59,730 nt of DNA from Nocardia carnea (GCF_029868325.1 NZ_JARWNW010000299.1:1-59730); one strand, 5' to 3'; positions 16,897-26,372 are shown, numbered from the stretch's first letter. Notes: a model not told the origin generated them from the letters alone. Made by a program: numbers and translations.

Positions 16897-18095
16897 AGGC
16901 GCGAACCCACCGGGGCGAACGGCAGACCGGCGGTGACCTCGAATCCCCCGCCGGGGCGTGGTTTCGCGTCGAGTTCACCGCCGAGCAATCGGCAGCGTTC
17001 GCGCATACCGGCGATTCCGCGACCCGAACCGGTGTGGCCGGGTCCGGGCGTGCGGCGTCCTTCGTCGATCACTCGGATGTACAGGGCATCGACCACGGGT
17101 TCCAGTATCACCGTCACCCGCGTCGGTCCGGCATGGCGGATCACGTTGGTGAGGGATTCCTGCACGATGCGGTACGCCGCACTGCCCACCGCGCTCGGCA
17201 GCGCCGGCACCGATTCGGGCTGTTCGAGGCTGATATCGAGCCCGGCCTCGCGGGCCTTTCCGGTGAGCTCGCGGATCTGGTCGAGCCCCGGGAACGGTTC
17301 ACGCTCATCGCCGTCGCGGAGCACACCGAGGATCGCGCGCATCTCCTGCAGCGCCCGGGAACTGGTTTGTTCGATGGTGTGCAGCGCATCGCGGGCCTGT
17401 TCGGGCCGTTTGCCGAGCACATGCGCGGTGACCCCGGCCTGGACATTGATGATCGCGATGGCATGGGCGACGGTGTCGTGTACTTCGCGGGCGATCCGTA
17501 GCCGTTCGGCGTCGACCCGGGCGCGGGCCTCCTCCTCACGCGAGCGTTCCGCGAGCTCCGCGCGTTTTTGCGCATCGGCGGCCATCACCTGCCGCGACCG
17601 CGCGGATTCGCCCAGCATGGTGGCGATCACCGCCCCGCCGATCCGGAAGAACACCCAGCCGATCGCCGATACGGGTTCCACATCGGCGCCGGCGATCACC
17701 CAGCCGACCGAGAGCACCGCGATCCCCGCGCCCGCGATCCGCAGTGAGCGATGCCCGTCGCCGTATGCGGCCACGGTGTACAGAGCGACGAAAAGCCCGA
17801 GGTAGGAAGCACGATCGGGAAAGTCGAAAGCGAAATAGATCAGGCTGGCCACACCGGTGATCGCGAAAACCGCGACGGGCCGCTGCCGGCGCGCCACCAC
17901 GGCCACACCGCTCACGACCAGCAGGACGTACCCGATCCCCGAGACCGGCGTCGACGCCGGCTCGACCGGCACCGGAACCATCGCACCGAGCACCTGGATC
18001 ACCGTGACGAACAACCCCAGCGCGATATCCGGCAACCACGCGGGCTGCCGCCTGAAACGCGCAGACAGCTCCCGTGACACCGTCCGCAGATCCAT
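16893..18095 (-). CDS. NarL-type membrane sensor histidine kinase
   Basis: A 400-residue kinase. The N-terminal ~165 residues hold several hydrophobic segments with almost no extracellular loop, which suggests sensing within or at the membrane. A short coiled coil (QKRAELAERSREEEARARVDAER) leads into the HisKA_3 dimerisation domain, with the phospho-accepting H206 in IAREVHDTVAHA. A HATPase domain follows, with VIDEGRRTPGPGHTGSGRGI. The frame is open upstream, but ATG 18095 (MDLRTVSREL) is the natural start. No good Shine-Dalgarno is seen, so the message may be leaderless. It partners the overlapping response regulator. Confidence 0.91.
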   Translation of the reverse strand: MDLRTVSRELSARFRRQPAWLPDIALGLFVTVIQVLGAMVPVPVEPASTPVSGIGYVLLVVSGVAVVARRQRPVAVFAITGVASLIYFAFDFPDRASYLGLFVALYTVAAYGDGHRSLRIAGAGIAVLSVGWVIAGADVEPVSAIGWVFFRIGGAVIATMLGESARSRQVMAADAQKRAELAERSREEEARARVDAERLRIAREVHDTVAHAIAIINVQAGVTAHVLGKRPEQARDALHTIEQTSSRALQEMRAILGVLRDGDEREPFPGLDQIRELTGKAREAGLDISLEQPESVPALPSAVGSAAYRIVQESLTNVIRHAGPTRVTVILEPVVDALYIRVIDEGRRTPGPGHTGSGRGIAGMRERCRLLGGELDAKPRPGGGFEVTAGLPFAPVGSRL

Positions 18096-18369
18096 ATCGT
18101 GACAGTACGTGACCCCGGCCGGCTCGGGCTCCCCTCGGGAGGCGTCACCGGCTACGGCCGACGACGTATCCGAGCGTGCCCGCTCTACGCGCACCGACGT
18201 AGGTGGCGGCCGGTTCGACCTGTTTCGCCCCTCCGGTACCGGCGGTCGTCGGCAGCGGGAAGGCATACCCTCGGCGCCGCGATTTCCGGACCGTCGTACG
18301 CATGGACGGGCCTCGGCAGCCTCTATATCCCCGCGCCGGAATCCGCCGGTCTACGGCAGGATCGCCGGT

Positions 18370-18951
18370 ATGTCTACGCAGAAGCAGCGCATGCTGGGCG
18401 GAGAGCTCTACCGGGACAGCGATCCGGAACTGGTCGCGGAACGGCGGGCCTGTCAGAAACTGCTGGATCGTTTCAACGAGACGAAATCCGGCGACGAGGC
18501 GCAGCGGCGCGACATCCTGGAGAACCTGCTCGGTGCCGTGGGCGAGGGTTCGTGGATCATGCCGCGGTTCCAGTGCGATTACGGCTACCTGATCGAATTG
18601 GGGCGCAACAGCTTTCTCAACTACGACGCGATCGTGCTGGATTGCGCGCCGGTGCGGATCGGTGACGACGTCTCGATCGGCCCACGAGCCCAGCTGCTGA
18701 CCGCACTGCATCCGATGGACGACCACGAGCTCCGGAGGCAGCGCTGGGAGACCGCCGCGCCGATCACCATCGGCGACAATGTCTGGCTCGGCGGGGGTGT
18801 GATCGTCTGCCCCGGTGTGACGATCGGGGCGAACGCCGTTGTCGGCGCCGGCAGCGTCGTGACCAGGGATGTGCCGCCGCAGGTGTTCGCCGCGGGCAAT
18901 CCGTGCCGGGTCGTCCGGCAGCTCGCCCCGGGGCGCTCCCACCCTCGGTAG
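18370..18951 (+). CDS. Maltose O-acetyltransferase-like sugar acetyltransferase
   Basis: A 193-residue left-handed beta-helix acetyltransferase. The N-terminus (MLGGELYRDSDPELVAERR) matches the maltose acetyltransferase lead domain. Hexapeptide repeats follow (APVRIGDDVSIGPRAQL, then PITIGDNVWLGGGVIVCPGV and GANAVVGAGSVVTRDV), with the catalytic histidine probably in ALHPMDD. It would transfer acetyl from acetyl-CoA to a sugar or similar hydroxyl. The ATG at 18370 has AGGA eight bases upstream; the longer open frame is discarded. It is divergent from the two-component system across 274 bases in which I see no other gene. Confidence 0.9.
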   Translation: MSTQKQRMLGGELYRDSDPELVAERRACQKLLDRFNETKSGDEAQRRDILENLLGAVGEGSWIMPRFQCDYGYLIELGRNSFLNYDAIVLDCAPVRIGDDVSIGPRAQLLTALHPMDDHELRRQRWETAAPITIGDNVWLGGGVIVCPGVTIGANAVVGAGSVVTRDVPPQVFAAGNPCRVVRQLAPGRSHPR

Positions 18952-18965
18952 GCCTGCCTCGGCGG

Positions 18966-18986
18966 TTGACCTTGCCCCTGGGTCAA
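18966..18986. promoter_or_regulatory. Inverted repeat, possible MerR operator
   Basis: TTGACC (18966-18971) and GGTCAA (18981-18986) form perfect 6-bp arms around 9 bases, immediately before the hydrolase-merR operon. TTGACC also looks like a -35 element. MerR-family regulators usually bind such repeats at their own promoter. No good -10 at 19-20 base spacing was found, which weakens the case. Confidence 0.45.
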
Positions 18987-18995
18987 TCTCGCACC

Positions 18996-19856
18996 ATGGT
19001 CGTCATGACCAGCGAAATCGACGATATCCGGACCGGCAGTGGCCGCCGCCCCGGCCTGCAACGCTTCTCGATCGATCACGAGGGTGGCACCGTTTCGGTG
19101 TCCCGCGGCGGCCGTGGGCGAACCGTCGTACTCTGTCCCGGCCTGTATTCCACACAGGCCGGTCTGCATGTTCTGATCGAGTTGCTGCGCCGCGACCACG
19201 ATGTGGTGGCCTTCGACCTCCGCGGGCACGGTCTCAGCTCCCCTGCCGCGCGGTACTCGTTCGCAGACTTTCTCGCGGATCTGACCGCCGTCGTGTCGAC
19301 TGTGCGGCTCTCCGATCCGGCACCCGTGCTCGCCGGTTACTCACTCGGCGCCGACCTGGTCGCGCACTATGCGTCCGAGCACCCCGGCGGTGTGGCCGGG
19401 CTGGTACTCATCGACGGAGCGAATCCGATACCCGAACCGTTTCTCTCCGCGGCTGATATGCCGGAGTTCCGGGCGATGTGGGAGACCTCGGCGGCGCCGG
19501 ACCGCGACGATACGCGCGATGCCGCGGATCGGGTATCGCTCACCGCGCAGCAGGTACTCGACCTGAACCTGGAACTCGATGTGATCCGCACCCGAACCCT
19601 TCTCGGCCGGTACCGCGATATCGATGCGCCGATCAGCATGATCATGTCGGACTCGATGGCCGGCGGCGATCCCGGCGAACGGACCCGGTGGCGCAATCGC
19701 AACTGGCGGGACGGGATAGAACGACTTGCTCGCGAACGGCCGGACATCACTACAATCTGGATGGATGCCGATCACCGGCTGGTGCTCACCCGCGCACCGG
19801 AAATCGCCCGGATCGTCGCGGATCACATCGGCCGGCTGCCGGGTCCGGGAGACTGA
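18996..19856 (+). CDS. Alpha/beta hydrolase
   Basis: A hydrolase of ~286 residues with the alpha/beta hydrolase core: VVLCPGLYSTQ strand-loop, FDLRGHGLS, nucleophile elbow AGYSLGADL, and a final DADHRLVL histidine. It starts at ATG 18996 or 19005; both are downstream of the inverted repeat, and the longer open frame overlaps the acetyltransferase gene. The stop is four bases before the merR start, so the two genes form an operon. The substrate is unknown; a detoxification role under its own MerR regulator is plausible but inferred. Confidence 0.82.
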   Translation: MVVMTSEIDDIRTGSGRRPGLQRFSIDHEGGTVSVSRGGRGRTVVLCPGLYSTQAGLHVLIELLRRDHDVVAFDLRGHGLSSPAARYSFADFLADLTAVVSTVRLSDPAPVLAGYSLGADLVAHYASEHPGGVAGLVLIDGANPIPEPFLSAADMPEFRAMWETSAAPDRDDTRDAADRVSLTAQQVLDLNLELDVIRTRTLLGRYRDIDAPISMIMSDSMAGGDPGERTRWRNRNWRDGIERLARERPDITTIWMDADHRLVLTRAPEIARIVADHIGRLPGPGD

Positions 19857-19860
19857 ACCA

Positions 19861-20706
19861 ATGCTGACCATCGGCGAACTGGCGTCGTATGCCGGAGTGA
19901 CGGTGCGTGCGGTCCGGCACTACCACGCGAAAGGGCTGCTGGCGGAACCGGAACGCGACCAGTCCGGCTATCGGCGCTACGACGCCGGCGCGGTGATCGA
20001 ACTGATCAAGATCCGGACGCTCGCCGAAGCCGGGGTGCCGCTGGTGCGCGTGCAGGAACTGCTGGGCGCCGGCGAAACGGAGTTCGCCGCGGCAATCGCC
20101 GAGATCGACCGGCGGCTGCGCGCGGAGATCCGGGAGCGGCAGCGGCGGAGGGAACGTATCGCCCGCCTCACCGCCGGCGAGGGCCTGGTGTTGCCGCCGG
20201 AGGTGGTCGAATTTCTCGATCGCCTCCGTTCGCTCGGGATCGACGAACGTATCGTGCGCTTCGAACGGGACGGTTGGATCCCGTTGGTGGCGCATTCGTC
20301 CGACCGGGTACCGGAGTGGATCGCCCGCAAACATCAACAGCTGGACGATTCACGTCTCATCGATTTCTACCGCACCCTGGGCAGCGCGCTCGACTTGCCC
20401 GACGACGACCCCGCACTCACCGAACTCGCCGACTCCATGGCCGGCTACATCACGGAGCTGGCCGATGAAATGGGCGAGGACCACCTGGGCGCCACCGGTA
20501 TCGAGCCGCCGTTCGCCGAACTGCTCGACACCCTCGCATTCGATACCGTGCCCGCGGCACGGCGCCTGATCGAACTACTCCGGAAACGTGGCTGGACCGG
20601 GTGGACCACGCTCAGGCGATGGCCGCCGAGCCTCGTGAGCGGCGGGCGACCAGGGAACTGTAGAGATACCACCAGGTGCGGGAGTTCGTGGGATCGAGGC
20701 CGGTGA
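19861..20706 (+). CDS. MerR-family transcriptional regulator
   Basis: A 281-residue regulator with the winged-helix start MLTIGELASYAGVTVRAVRH followed by YRRYD, a long coiled-coil helix rich in Glu and Arg, and an uncharacterised C-terminal effector domain. It is four bases after the hydrolase gene and likely controls that operon, probably through the 18966-18986 repeat. The last ~35 residues (from TLRRWPPSLVSGG) lie antisense to the end of the PucR-type gene and are unusually Arg/Gly/Trp-rich, so the true or ancestral C-terminus may be nearer 20600. A late frameshift is possible. Confidence 0.85.
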   Translation: MLTIGELASYAGVTVRAVRHYHAKGLLAEPERDQSGYRRYDAGAVIELIKIRTLAEAGVPLVRVQELLGAGETEFAAAIAEIDRRLRAEIRERQRRRERIARLTAGEGLVLPPEVVEFLDRLRSLGIDERIVRFERDGWIPLVAHSSDRVPEWIARKHQQLDDSRLIDFYRTLGSALDLPDDDPALTELADSMAGYITELADEMGEDHLGATGIEPPFAELLDTLAFDTVPAARRLIELLRKRGWTGWTTLRRWPPSLVSGGRPGNCRDTTRCGSSWDRGR

Positions 20707-21844
20707 GTTCCCCGATGCGCTGCATGCGGTAATCGACCGTGTTCGGGTGCACTGCCAGTTGCCGGGCAGTGCGGGTGCGGTTGCGATCGGTGTCGATGTA
20801 GGTCTGCAAGGTCTGCAGCAGTTCGGGGTGGCCGTCCAGCGGGTCGAGTAGCCGGTCGAGGCGGGCGCGGCCGACGCCGGGGCGGGTCAGCTGGTATTCC
20901 AATGCCAGTTCGGCGAAGCGGTGGACCCTGGCCCCGAGTCCCAGCTGTTCGACGATATCGAGCAGTTCGTGCGCCTGCCGGGTCGCGGCCGGTACGTCGT
21001 CGGCGCCCGCGGATACGACGGTCGCGGTGATATCGACATAGGTTGCGGCGGAGAGTTTCTGCACGAGGTCATCGATTCCGTCTTCGGTGCACGCATCGGT
21101 GGGAACGAGGATGGTTCCGCCGTCGACCGAGAGCAGCGGCAATGCCTGGCGGTCGAGCAGCGTGGCCAGGGCGGACTGTAGCCGGCGCAGTTTTCGGCGG
21201 GCGACGACCTGGCGGTCCAGGCGCGGATCGTTTTCGTCGCGGTGCGCGGGTACGGCCAGCGCGAGCACGTAGTAGCGGTCCGCGATGCGGATACTCGCGT
21301 CCCGGGCCATGGCGGTCGCGGTATGCCCGCCGAGCAGGGCCGAGGTCACTGTGTGCACATCGGTGTGGTGTGCGCCGGCAGCGCTCTTGAGTTCCCGGAC
21401 ATAGGCTTTGCTGACGGTGGAGGTGATCAGGGCGAGCAACTCGACCGAGGCGGTGATCGCGACGGTGATATCGATACCGGACTTCTGTCCGGCCGAGGGA
21501 ACCAACAGCTCCACACCGCCCTTCACTGCCCGGTGGGCGGCGTGCAGCACGGTGCCGATCTCGACGTCGTCGCGTGCCCAGCCGCCGGCGGCGGCCTCGA
21601 GCCGGTCGAGCCGCTGCGGCGGGCATTCGCCGTGCAGTCGCCGGATCAACCAGCCGAGGCAGACCCGGACCACCGCGGTGAGCTCACCGCGCAAGGCATC
21701 GCCGGGGATTGCCGGGCACAGTGCTCCGGATCGCGTGAGGTCGGCCACGATCTCACGCGCCAGCCGATGCACATCGGGTGCCGGTGGGGCGGAGGGGTAG
21801 GTGCGCGAAGCGAGTTCATGGCGATCGGCGCTCTCGATAATCAC
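20612..21844 (-). CDS. PucR/CdaR-type helix-turn-helix regulator
   Basis: A 410-residue protein with the PucR C-terminal DNA-binding domain (LQTYIDTDRNRTRTARQLAV then HPNTVDYRMQRIGELTGLDP) after a GGDEF-like central region and an N-terminal RsbT/helical segment. Such proteins activate catabolic or secondary metabolic genes, usually those next to them. The GTG start follows a strong AAGGAGGT (spacing about six), so it should be well translated. Its 3' end overlaps the convergent merR gene by 95 bases. No obvious target operon is adjacent. Confidence 0.87.
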   Translation of the reverse strand: MIIESADRHELASRTYPSAPPAPDVHRLAREIVADLTRSGALCPAIPGDALRGELTAVVRVCLGWLIRRLHGECPPQRLDRLEAAAGGWARDDVEIGTVLHAAHRAVKGGVELLVPSAGQKSGIDITVAITASVELLALITSTVSKAYVRELKSAAGAHHTDVHTVTSALLGGHTATAMARDASIRIADRYYVLALAVPAHRDENDPRLDRQVVARRKLRRLQSALATLLDRQALPLLSVDGGTILVPTDACTEDGIDDLVQKLSAATYVDITATVVSAGADDVPAATRQAHELLDIVEQLGLGARVHRFAELALEYQLTRPGVGRARLDRLLDPLDGHPELLQTLQTYIDTDRNRTRTARQLAVHPNTVDYRMQRIGELTGLDPTNSRTWWYLYSSLVARRSRGSAAIA

Positions 21845-22103
21845 CGGGGGACCTCCTTGTCACCGCAGGGTCGATCAGCCCGGCGCGACGGCCGGGGAAC
21901 GAACCGTCGCCGGTCAGGGTGCGGCGGGCGCCGGTTCCGAACCCACGATAATCTGAGCTATCACTCACCTTCTACTCCGCTTCCGGTGACCGTCGGTTAC
22001 GTGTAATTAGGTGGGTTTACCAGGTCGAATGGAATTTCTGATTCGAGAGACGAGTATTATGCGGAGCTGATCGCCGCAACTGCTCACTTTTCGCTCGAAC
22101 AAC

Positions 22104-22733
22104 TCAGGCGGCGAGGCGCCGTTCCATCTCGGATTCGATCCAGCGACCGATCATCCGGGCGGTCATCCCGACGGCCGCCCTGCGCTCGCCGTCGTCGACC
22201 TCGAGGGCGGACACCCGCAGCACGGCCGCGAACATCGTATTGATCAGGACGAAGCTCATCGTGTCGTACTCGCGATCGTCACCCGGGCCCAGCAGCTGGA
22301 TCAGCATCACCTTGACCAGGATGCGCAGGCGGGGCTCGAATTCCGGTATACCGCTGTTGTAGAACTGCACTCCCGCCACCAGTGCGCGGACCAGCGGCGC
22401 ATTGGCCACCAATTCTTCGGTGATGATCTCGAGGACTCCGGCGATAATTTCCTCCGGTGAGTTCTCCGAGAGGCCGGCCAGATGATTGGTGATTCGCTGC
22501 TCGATGGTCTCCAGTAGCCGTTCGAGCAACTCGTCGACGATGACAGCGCGGTCGGTGAAATAGCGGTAGACGGTGCCGATGCTGACGCCGGCCGCCGCCG
22601 CGATCCGATTCGTCGAGGTATCGGCGATACCGCGTTCGCCGAAGAGCCGGGCAGCGGTATCGAGAATATGCTCGCGGGTCGCCCGCGCACGCTCCTGGGT
22701 CGGGCGCCTACGCTGACCTGTTCTGGCGGGCAC
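22104..22733 (-). CDS. TetR-family transcriptional regulator
   Basis: A 209-residue regulator. Its basic lead (RRRPTQERARATREHILDTA) runs into a TetR helix-turn-helix (RIAAAAGVSIGTVYRYFTDR), then a helical ligand domain with a TetR_C-like end. It starts at GTG 22733 and is divergent from the UbiB-like kinase gene across 205 bases in which no other gene is seen. The kinase gene is its most likely neighbour target; this is inferred from position only. Confidence 0.88.
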   Translation of the reverse strand: MPARTGQRRRPTQERARATREHILDTAARLFGERGIADTSTNRIAAAAGVSIGTVYRYFTDRAVIVDELLERLLETIEQRITNHLAGLSENSPEEIIAGVLEIITEELVANAPLVRALVAGVQFYNSGIPEFEPRLRILVKVMLIQLLGPGDDREYDTMSFVLINTMFAAVLRVSALEVDDGERRAAVGMTARMIGRWIESEMERRLAA

Positions 22734-22938
22734 CGCTGCCTCCTGTTCCTGCGCAAAACAACGAGCTCGACCAGCTTAGTGCGGCAGCAGGCCCCGGCCC
22801 GTGAAATCGCCTGCTCGGCGGCCCACCGAGGTGCCCGGAAGGACGGTCGAACCACTCCCGCTCGCGGCAGCTACTCGCGGATGGGCCGCGCCGGCAGTAG
22901 TGTGGCCGCCGTTACACCGGGGAGTTCTGGAGGCGCGG

Positions 22939-24312
22939 ATGGCAACAGATCGGGTTCCGCACGGACGTCTCGCCCGGGGCAGCACGCTGGGCAGACTGGC
23001 CGCGGGCCAGGCCATCCGGGAGGCCGGGACAAAGGTCGCGATGCTGGGCAAACCCGAACAGGCCCGGCGGGCGCTCGCCGAACGGTCCACGCTGCAGGCA
23101 GCGCAGCAGATGGTGACGGTGCTGGGCGGTATGAAGGGCGCCGCCATGAAACTCGGGCAGATGCTGTCGGTGCTCGATATCGATCTCGTGCCGGAATCGC
23201 ACCGCGAACTGTTCCGGCACAAACTCGCCGAACTGCGTGATCGTGCACCCGAATTTCCCTTTTCGGCGATGCGCACCGTGATCGAGGACGATCTCGGGCC
23301 CCTCTCGGCGATCTTCGCCGATATCGACGAGACACCGATCGCCGCCGCCTCCATCGGGCAGGTCTACCGTGCCCGGCTGCACGATGGGCGCACCGTGGCG
23401 GTCAAGGTCAAATACCCCGGGGTCGACGAGGCCGTGCACGCCGATCTGCGCAACCTGAAACTGTTCGCCAAACTCTGGAAAGCTGTGCTGCCCAGCGCCG
23501 CCGACGCGGGAGTGCTCGATGAGATCGCCCGCACTATCGGCGGTGAACTCGACTATCCACGTGAAGCGCGCAACCAGCGCCGCGTCGCGCAGCGGTACCG
23601 CGGGCATCCCTTCGTCACCGTTCCCGACTGCCTCGGCGAGCACTGCGGACCCAACGTGCTGGTCACCGAGTTCGTCGACGGGCAGCCGTTCGATACCCTG
23701 CGGGCCCTGCCCGCCGGCGACCGGGCCCGGCTCGGCGAGCTCATCTACCGCTTCTACATCAACTCCCTGTTCACCGACTACGAATTCTGTGGCGACCCGC
23801 ATCCGGGGAATATGTTGCTCGCCGCGGACGGCCGGCTGGCCTTCGTCGACTTCGGTCTCTACCAGCGGATGGATCAGGTGCACGCCGATTTCGAACGCGA
23901 CTGCCTGCGCGCCGCCGGGCAGATGCGCGGCCGCGACCTCTACGACGCCTGGGTGGGCCGCGGGATCATCGACCCGCAGGCCGGGGTCGCCGTGGACGAA
24001 TGCCTGAACTACGTCTGGGCGGCCGCGGGCTGGCATCTGCTCGACGACGAGATCACCATCACCCCCGAACTCGCCACCGGGGCGGTGATACTCGCCATGG
24101 ACCCGCGCGCGGCCGAGTTCCGCGGTATGCGTCGACAGTTACTGCCACCCGAGCACGTGTTCTCCCGCCGCGCGGACCTTTTCACCTTCGCGGCGCTCGG
24201 CCAGTTGGGCACCACGAACAACTGGCACCGGATCGCCCGTGAATGGCTCGAAGGCGAGGCCCCCACCACCGAGATCGGACGCGCGATCGCGGATTGGCGG
24301 GCCGCCTGCTGA
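22939..24312 (+). CDS. ABC1/AarF (UbiB) family atypical kinase
   Basis: A 457-residue protein with the UbiB/ADCK features: the KxGQ motif (K71-L-G-Q74 in AAMKLGQML), the alanine-rich nucleotide loop IAAASIGQVYRA, VAVKVKYPG lysine, GDPHPGNML and the metal-binding VDFG. These proteins act as ATPases/kinases that assist quinone or lipid metabolism. The ATG at 22939 is fixed by GGAGG six bases upstream; the longer frame is not used. It ends 18 bases from the convergent F420-type oxidoreductase gene. The organism would use menaquinone, so a direct ubiquinone role is unlikely. Confidence 0.9.
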   Translation: MATDRVPHGRLARGSTLGRLAAGQAIREAGTKVAMLGKPEQARRALAERSTLQAAQQMVTVLGGMKGAAMKLGQMLSVLDIDLVPESHRELFRHKLAELRDRAPEFPFSAMRTVIEDDLGPLSAIFADIDETPIAAASIGQVYRARLHDGRTVAVKVKYPGVDEAVHADLRNLKLFAKLWKAVLPSAADAGVLDEIARTIGGELDYPREARNQRRVAQRYRGHPFVTVPDCLGEHCGPNVLVTEFVDGQPFDTLRALPAGDRARLGELIYRFYINSLFTDYEFCGDPHPGNMLLAADGRLAFVDFGLYQRMDQVHADFERDCLRAAGQMRGRDLYDAWVGRGIIDPQAGVAVDECLNYVWAAAGWHLLDDEITITPELATGAVILAMDPRAAEFRGMRRQLLPPEHVFSRRADLFTFAALGQLGTTNNWHRIAREWLEGEAPTTEIGRAIADWRAAC

Positions 24313-24330
24313 GCTGACGAACGGGCGCGG

Positions 24331-25347
24331 TCAGCGCAGGGCGGTGGCGAGGGCGGCGATCTGGTCGGTCGGTGGGTCGTAGCCGGGGAAGTAGCAGCAC
24401 ACCCGGTCCGCGACATCCGCGAAGCGGCGTTTGATCTCGGCGGCACACTCTTCCGGGGTGCCGCACACCGCGAGCGTTTCGAGCACCGGCTCCGAGATCC
24501 GATCGAACATGGTCATGATGTCGCCGGATTTCGAGAGGGCGTTGAGTTCCGGCTGGAGCCCACCCCAGCCTTCGATGTCCAGGACGGGCCGGTACGCCGG
24601 GGTCGAGCCGTAGAACGCGAGCAGCCCGCGCACTCCGGTCGAAGCCGCCGCGCGCTCGTCGGCGGAGCGGCCCATCGCGACGATCACCTGTGGATACAGT
24701 GGAAATTCCGTACGCCCTGCGCGTTTCATCCCCGCCGCCACCGCGGGTAGCGTCCGCTCGCGGAAATGACGGTGGCTGTGGAACGGCATCACCAGCAATC
24801 CGTCCGCGACCTCGGCAGCGGTGCGGGTCATCACCGGGCCCAGCGCGCCGAGCAGCACCGGCGGAGGGCCGTACGGATTGGGACCGGGCACGAACGTCGA
24901 GGGCATCAAGGTGTGCCGGGTGTGCTCACCTCGGAAATCCAGCGGGGTGCCGTCCTGCCAGGACGCGAGAATCGCCCGCACCGCCAGCACGATCTCCCGC
25001 ATCCGGGCCGCCGGAGCCGACCAGGTTGCGCCGTAGCGTTTCTCGATATGCGGCCGGATCTGGGAGCCGAGCCCGAGCCGGAACCGCCCGCGCGACATCA
25101 GCTGCAGATCCCACGCGGCGTGCGCCAGATGCATCGGGCTGCGGGGCATGGCGATCGCGACATTGGTCATCAGGTCGGTATCGACCCGTCCCGCGACCGC
25201 CGCCAGCGGCAGCAGAACATCGTGCGGGCCTTCGAAGGTGAACAATCCGGCGGCACCCGCCTCGACGAGGGTGCGTGCGCGTTCTGCGCAACGGTCCGGG
25301 CGGGCGTCCAACTGGAGATCGAGCAGCATCAACCCATCCAAATGCAT
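24331..25347 (-). CDS. F420-dependent LLM-class oxidoreductase
   Basis: A 338-residue luciferase-like TIM-barrel protein. Typical elements are TFEGPHDVLLPLAAVA, AMPRSPMHLAHAAWDLQ, and RFRLGLGSQIRPHIEKRYG, with a late PEECAAEIKRRF. This subgroup in actinobacteria normally uses deazaflavin F420 rather than FMN; that is family knowledge. The frame is open to 25509, but ATG 25347 (MHLDGLMLLDLQ) starts at the fold boundary. The substrate is unknown and there is no operon partner. Confidence 0.85.
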   Translation of the reverse strand: MHLDGLMLLDLQLDARPDRCAERARTLVEAGAAGLFTFEGPHDVLLPLAAVAGRVDTDLMTNVAIAMPRSPMHLAHAAWDLQLMSRGRFRLGLGSQIRPHIEKRYGATWSAPAARMREIVLAVRAILASWQDGTPLDFRGEHTRHTLMPSTFVPGPNPYGPPPVLLGALGPVMTRTAAEVADGLLVMPFHSHRHFRERTLPAVAAGMKRAGRTEFPLYPQVIVAMGRSADERAAASTGVRGLLAFYGSTPAYRPVLDIEGWGGLQPELNALSKSGDIMTMFDRISEPVLETLAVCGTPEECAAEIKRRFADVADRVCCYFPGYDPPTDQIAALATALR

Positions 25348-25510
25348 CCCGGACCGCACCGTTGCCGAATTGTCAGGAGTGGGCCTATCGGTGGGGCGGT
25401 GCTCGTTCTGTAACGGCAGGGTGCGGCGACGGCGGACGAACAGGCTGGGAAGCCATTGCAGCGGTGCAGAACGAGCGTATCGGGGCGAGCGCACCGAGGA
25501 GATCCTCATC

Positions 25511-25732
25511 GTGCGAACCGGGCCGCGCCTGGGCCGCAGCGAAGGCGGTGTGCAGGTAGCCGGCGAGTTCGGCGGCAGCAGTCGTCAGCTGCGGCAGGCG
25601 TCCGGGATCGCCCCGGACGCCGAGGCGGCGCAGTGGATCGTGCTCGCGTTGCTGAGCCGGCCACTACCGGATTCCACCGCCGAACGTCGCATGGTCGAAC
25701 GATTCGTTGCGCCCGCACCTATAAATCGGTGA
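25511..25732 (+). CDS. Possible small hypothetical protein
   Basis: A 73-residue reading frame (MRTGPRLGRSEGGVQVAGEF onward, ending VAPAPINR) starts at GTG with GAGGAGAT (25496-25503) upstream. Most codons end in G or C until the last ~10, which fits real coding. It has a predicted helical middle (DAEAAQWIVLALLSRPL) and no known motif. It lies between the divergent LLM oxidoreductase and the Uma2 gene. It could be a chance frame; I give it moderate-to-low weight. Confidence 0.4.
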   Translation: MRTGPRLGRSEGGVQVAGEFGGSSRQLRQASGIAPDAEAAQWIVLALLSRPLPDSTAERRMVERFVAPAPINR

Positions 25733-25808
25733 GTACCGCGCGGTTCGTCCGGAGGGATCCTTGCTGCACCTTTGCCCGTCAGCGCGGCTTGTCCGATGGT
25801 CGAATCGG

Positions 25809-26372
25809 TCAGACTTCGAGATCGATTTCAGTGGCGAACGGAGCCGAGACCTTGACGACGCCCGTGTGCATTTCTCCGGTCCGGTACGTTCCGGTCGCCG
25901 GATCGAGCACGTAGGTGTAGATCAGCGGGACCCCGGTCGCAGCCTGCTCGACCCGCCAGTAGAAGGCGATACCCGCTTTCGCGTACTGGTCCACCTTCAC
26001 GATCCGGTCGGTGGTTTCGGAGCCGGGTGAGACCACCTCCACGACCAAGAGCACGTGTTCGGGGCGGGTGGGCGAGATATCGATCGTGTCCGCGCGGTAC
26101 ACCACCACGTCCGGGCGACGGTTGGTGAGCGGGACATCTTGGAGACGCACATCGAAGTCGGTATCGGCGTTCCAGTCCGGTCCACCGGCGGCATCCAGTG
26201 CATTCGCGAGGATACGGGCCAACCGGTTGTGGCGTTTGGACGCGCTGGGGCTCACGACGACCATCCCGTCCACGATCTCGATGCCCGCACACTGCTCCTC
26301 GGACCAGGAGTCGTACTCCGCTGCCGTGATCTGCTGGTGCATCCAGGCCGGCGTTATCGACTCGACAGACAT
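25809..26372 (-). CDS. Uma2 family (DUF820) nuclease-like protein
   Basis: A 187-residue protein with the Uma2 layout: EYDSWSEEQCAGIEIVDGMV near the start, NRRPDVVVYRAD with the PD motif, then LLVVEVVSPGSETTDRIVK with the E-x-V and K of the PD-(D/E)XK fold. The family is often associated with mobile or defence contexts, but its function is not established. The ATG at 26372 is set by GGGAGGAG seven bases upstream, not by the longer frame. No toxin-antitoxin partner is visible. Confidence 0.85.
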   Translation of the reverse strand: MSVESITPAWMHQQITAAEYDSWSEEQCAGIEIVDGMVVVSPSASKRHNRLARILANALDAAGGPDWNADTDFDVRLQDVPLTNRRPDVVVYRADTIDISPTRPEHVLLVVEVVSPGSETTDRIVKVDQYAKAGIAFYWRVEQAATGVPLIYTYVLDPATGTYRTGEMHTGVVKVSAPFATEIDLEV

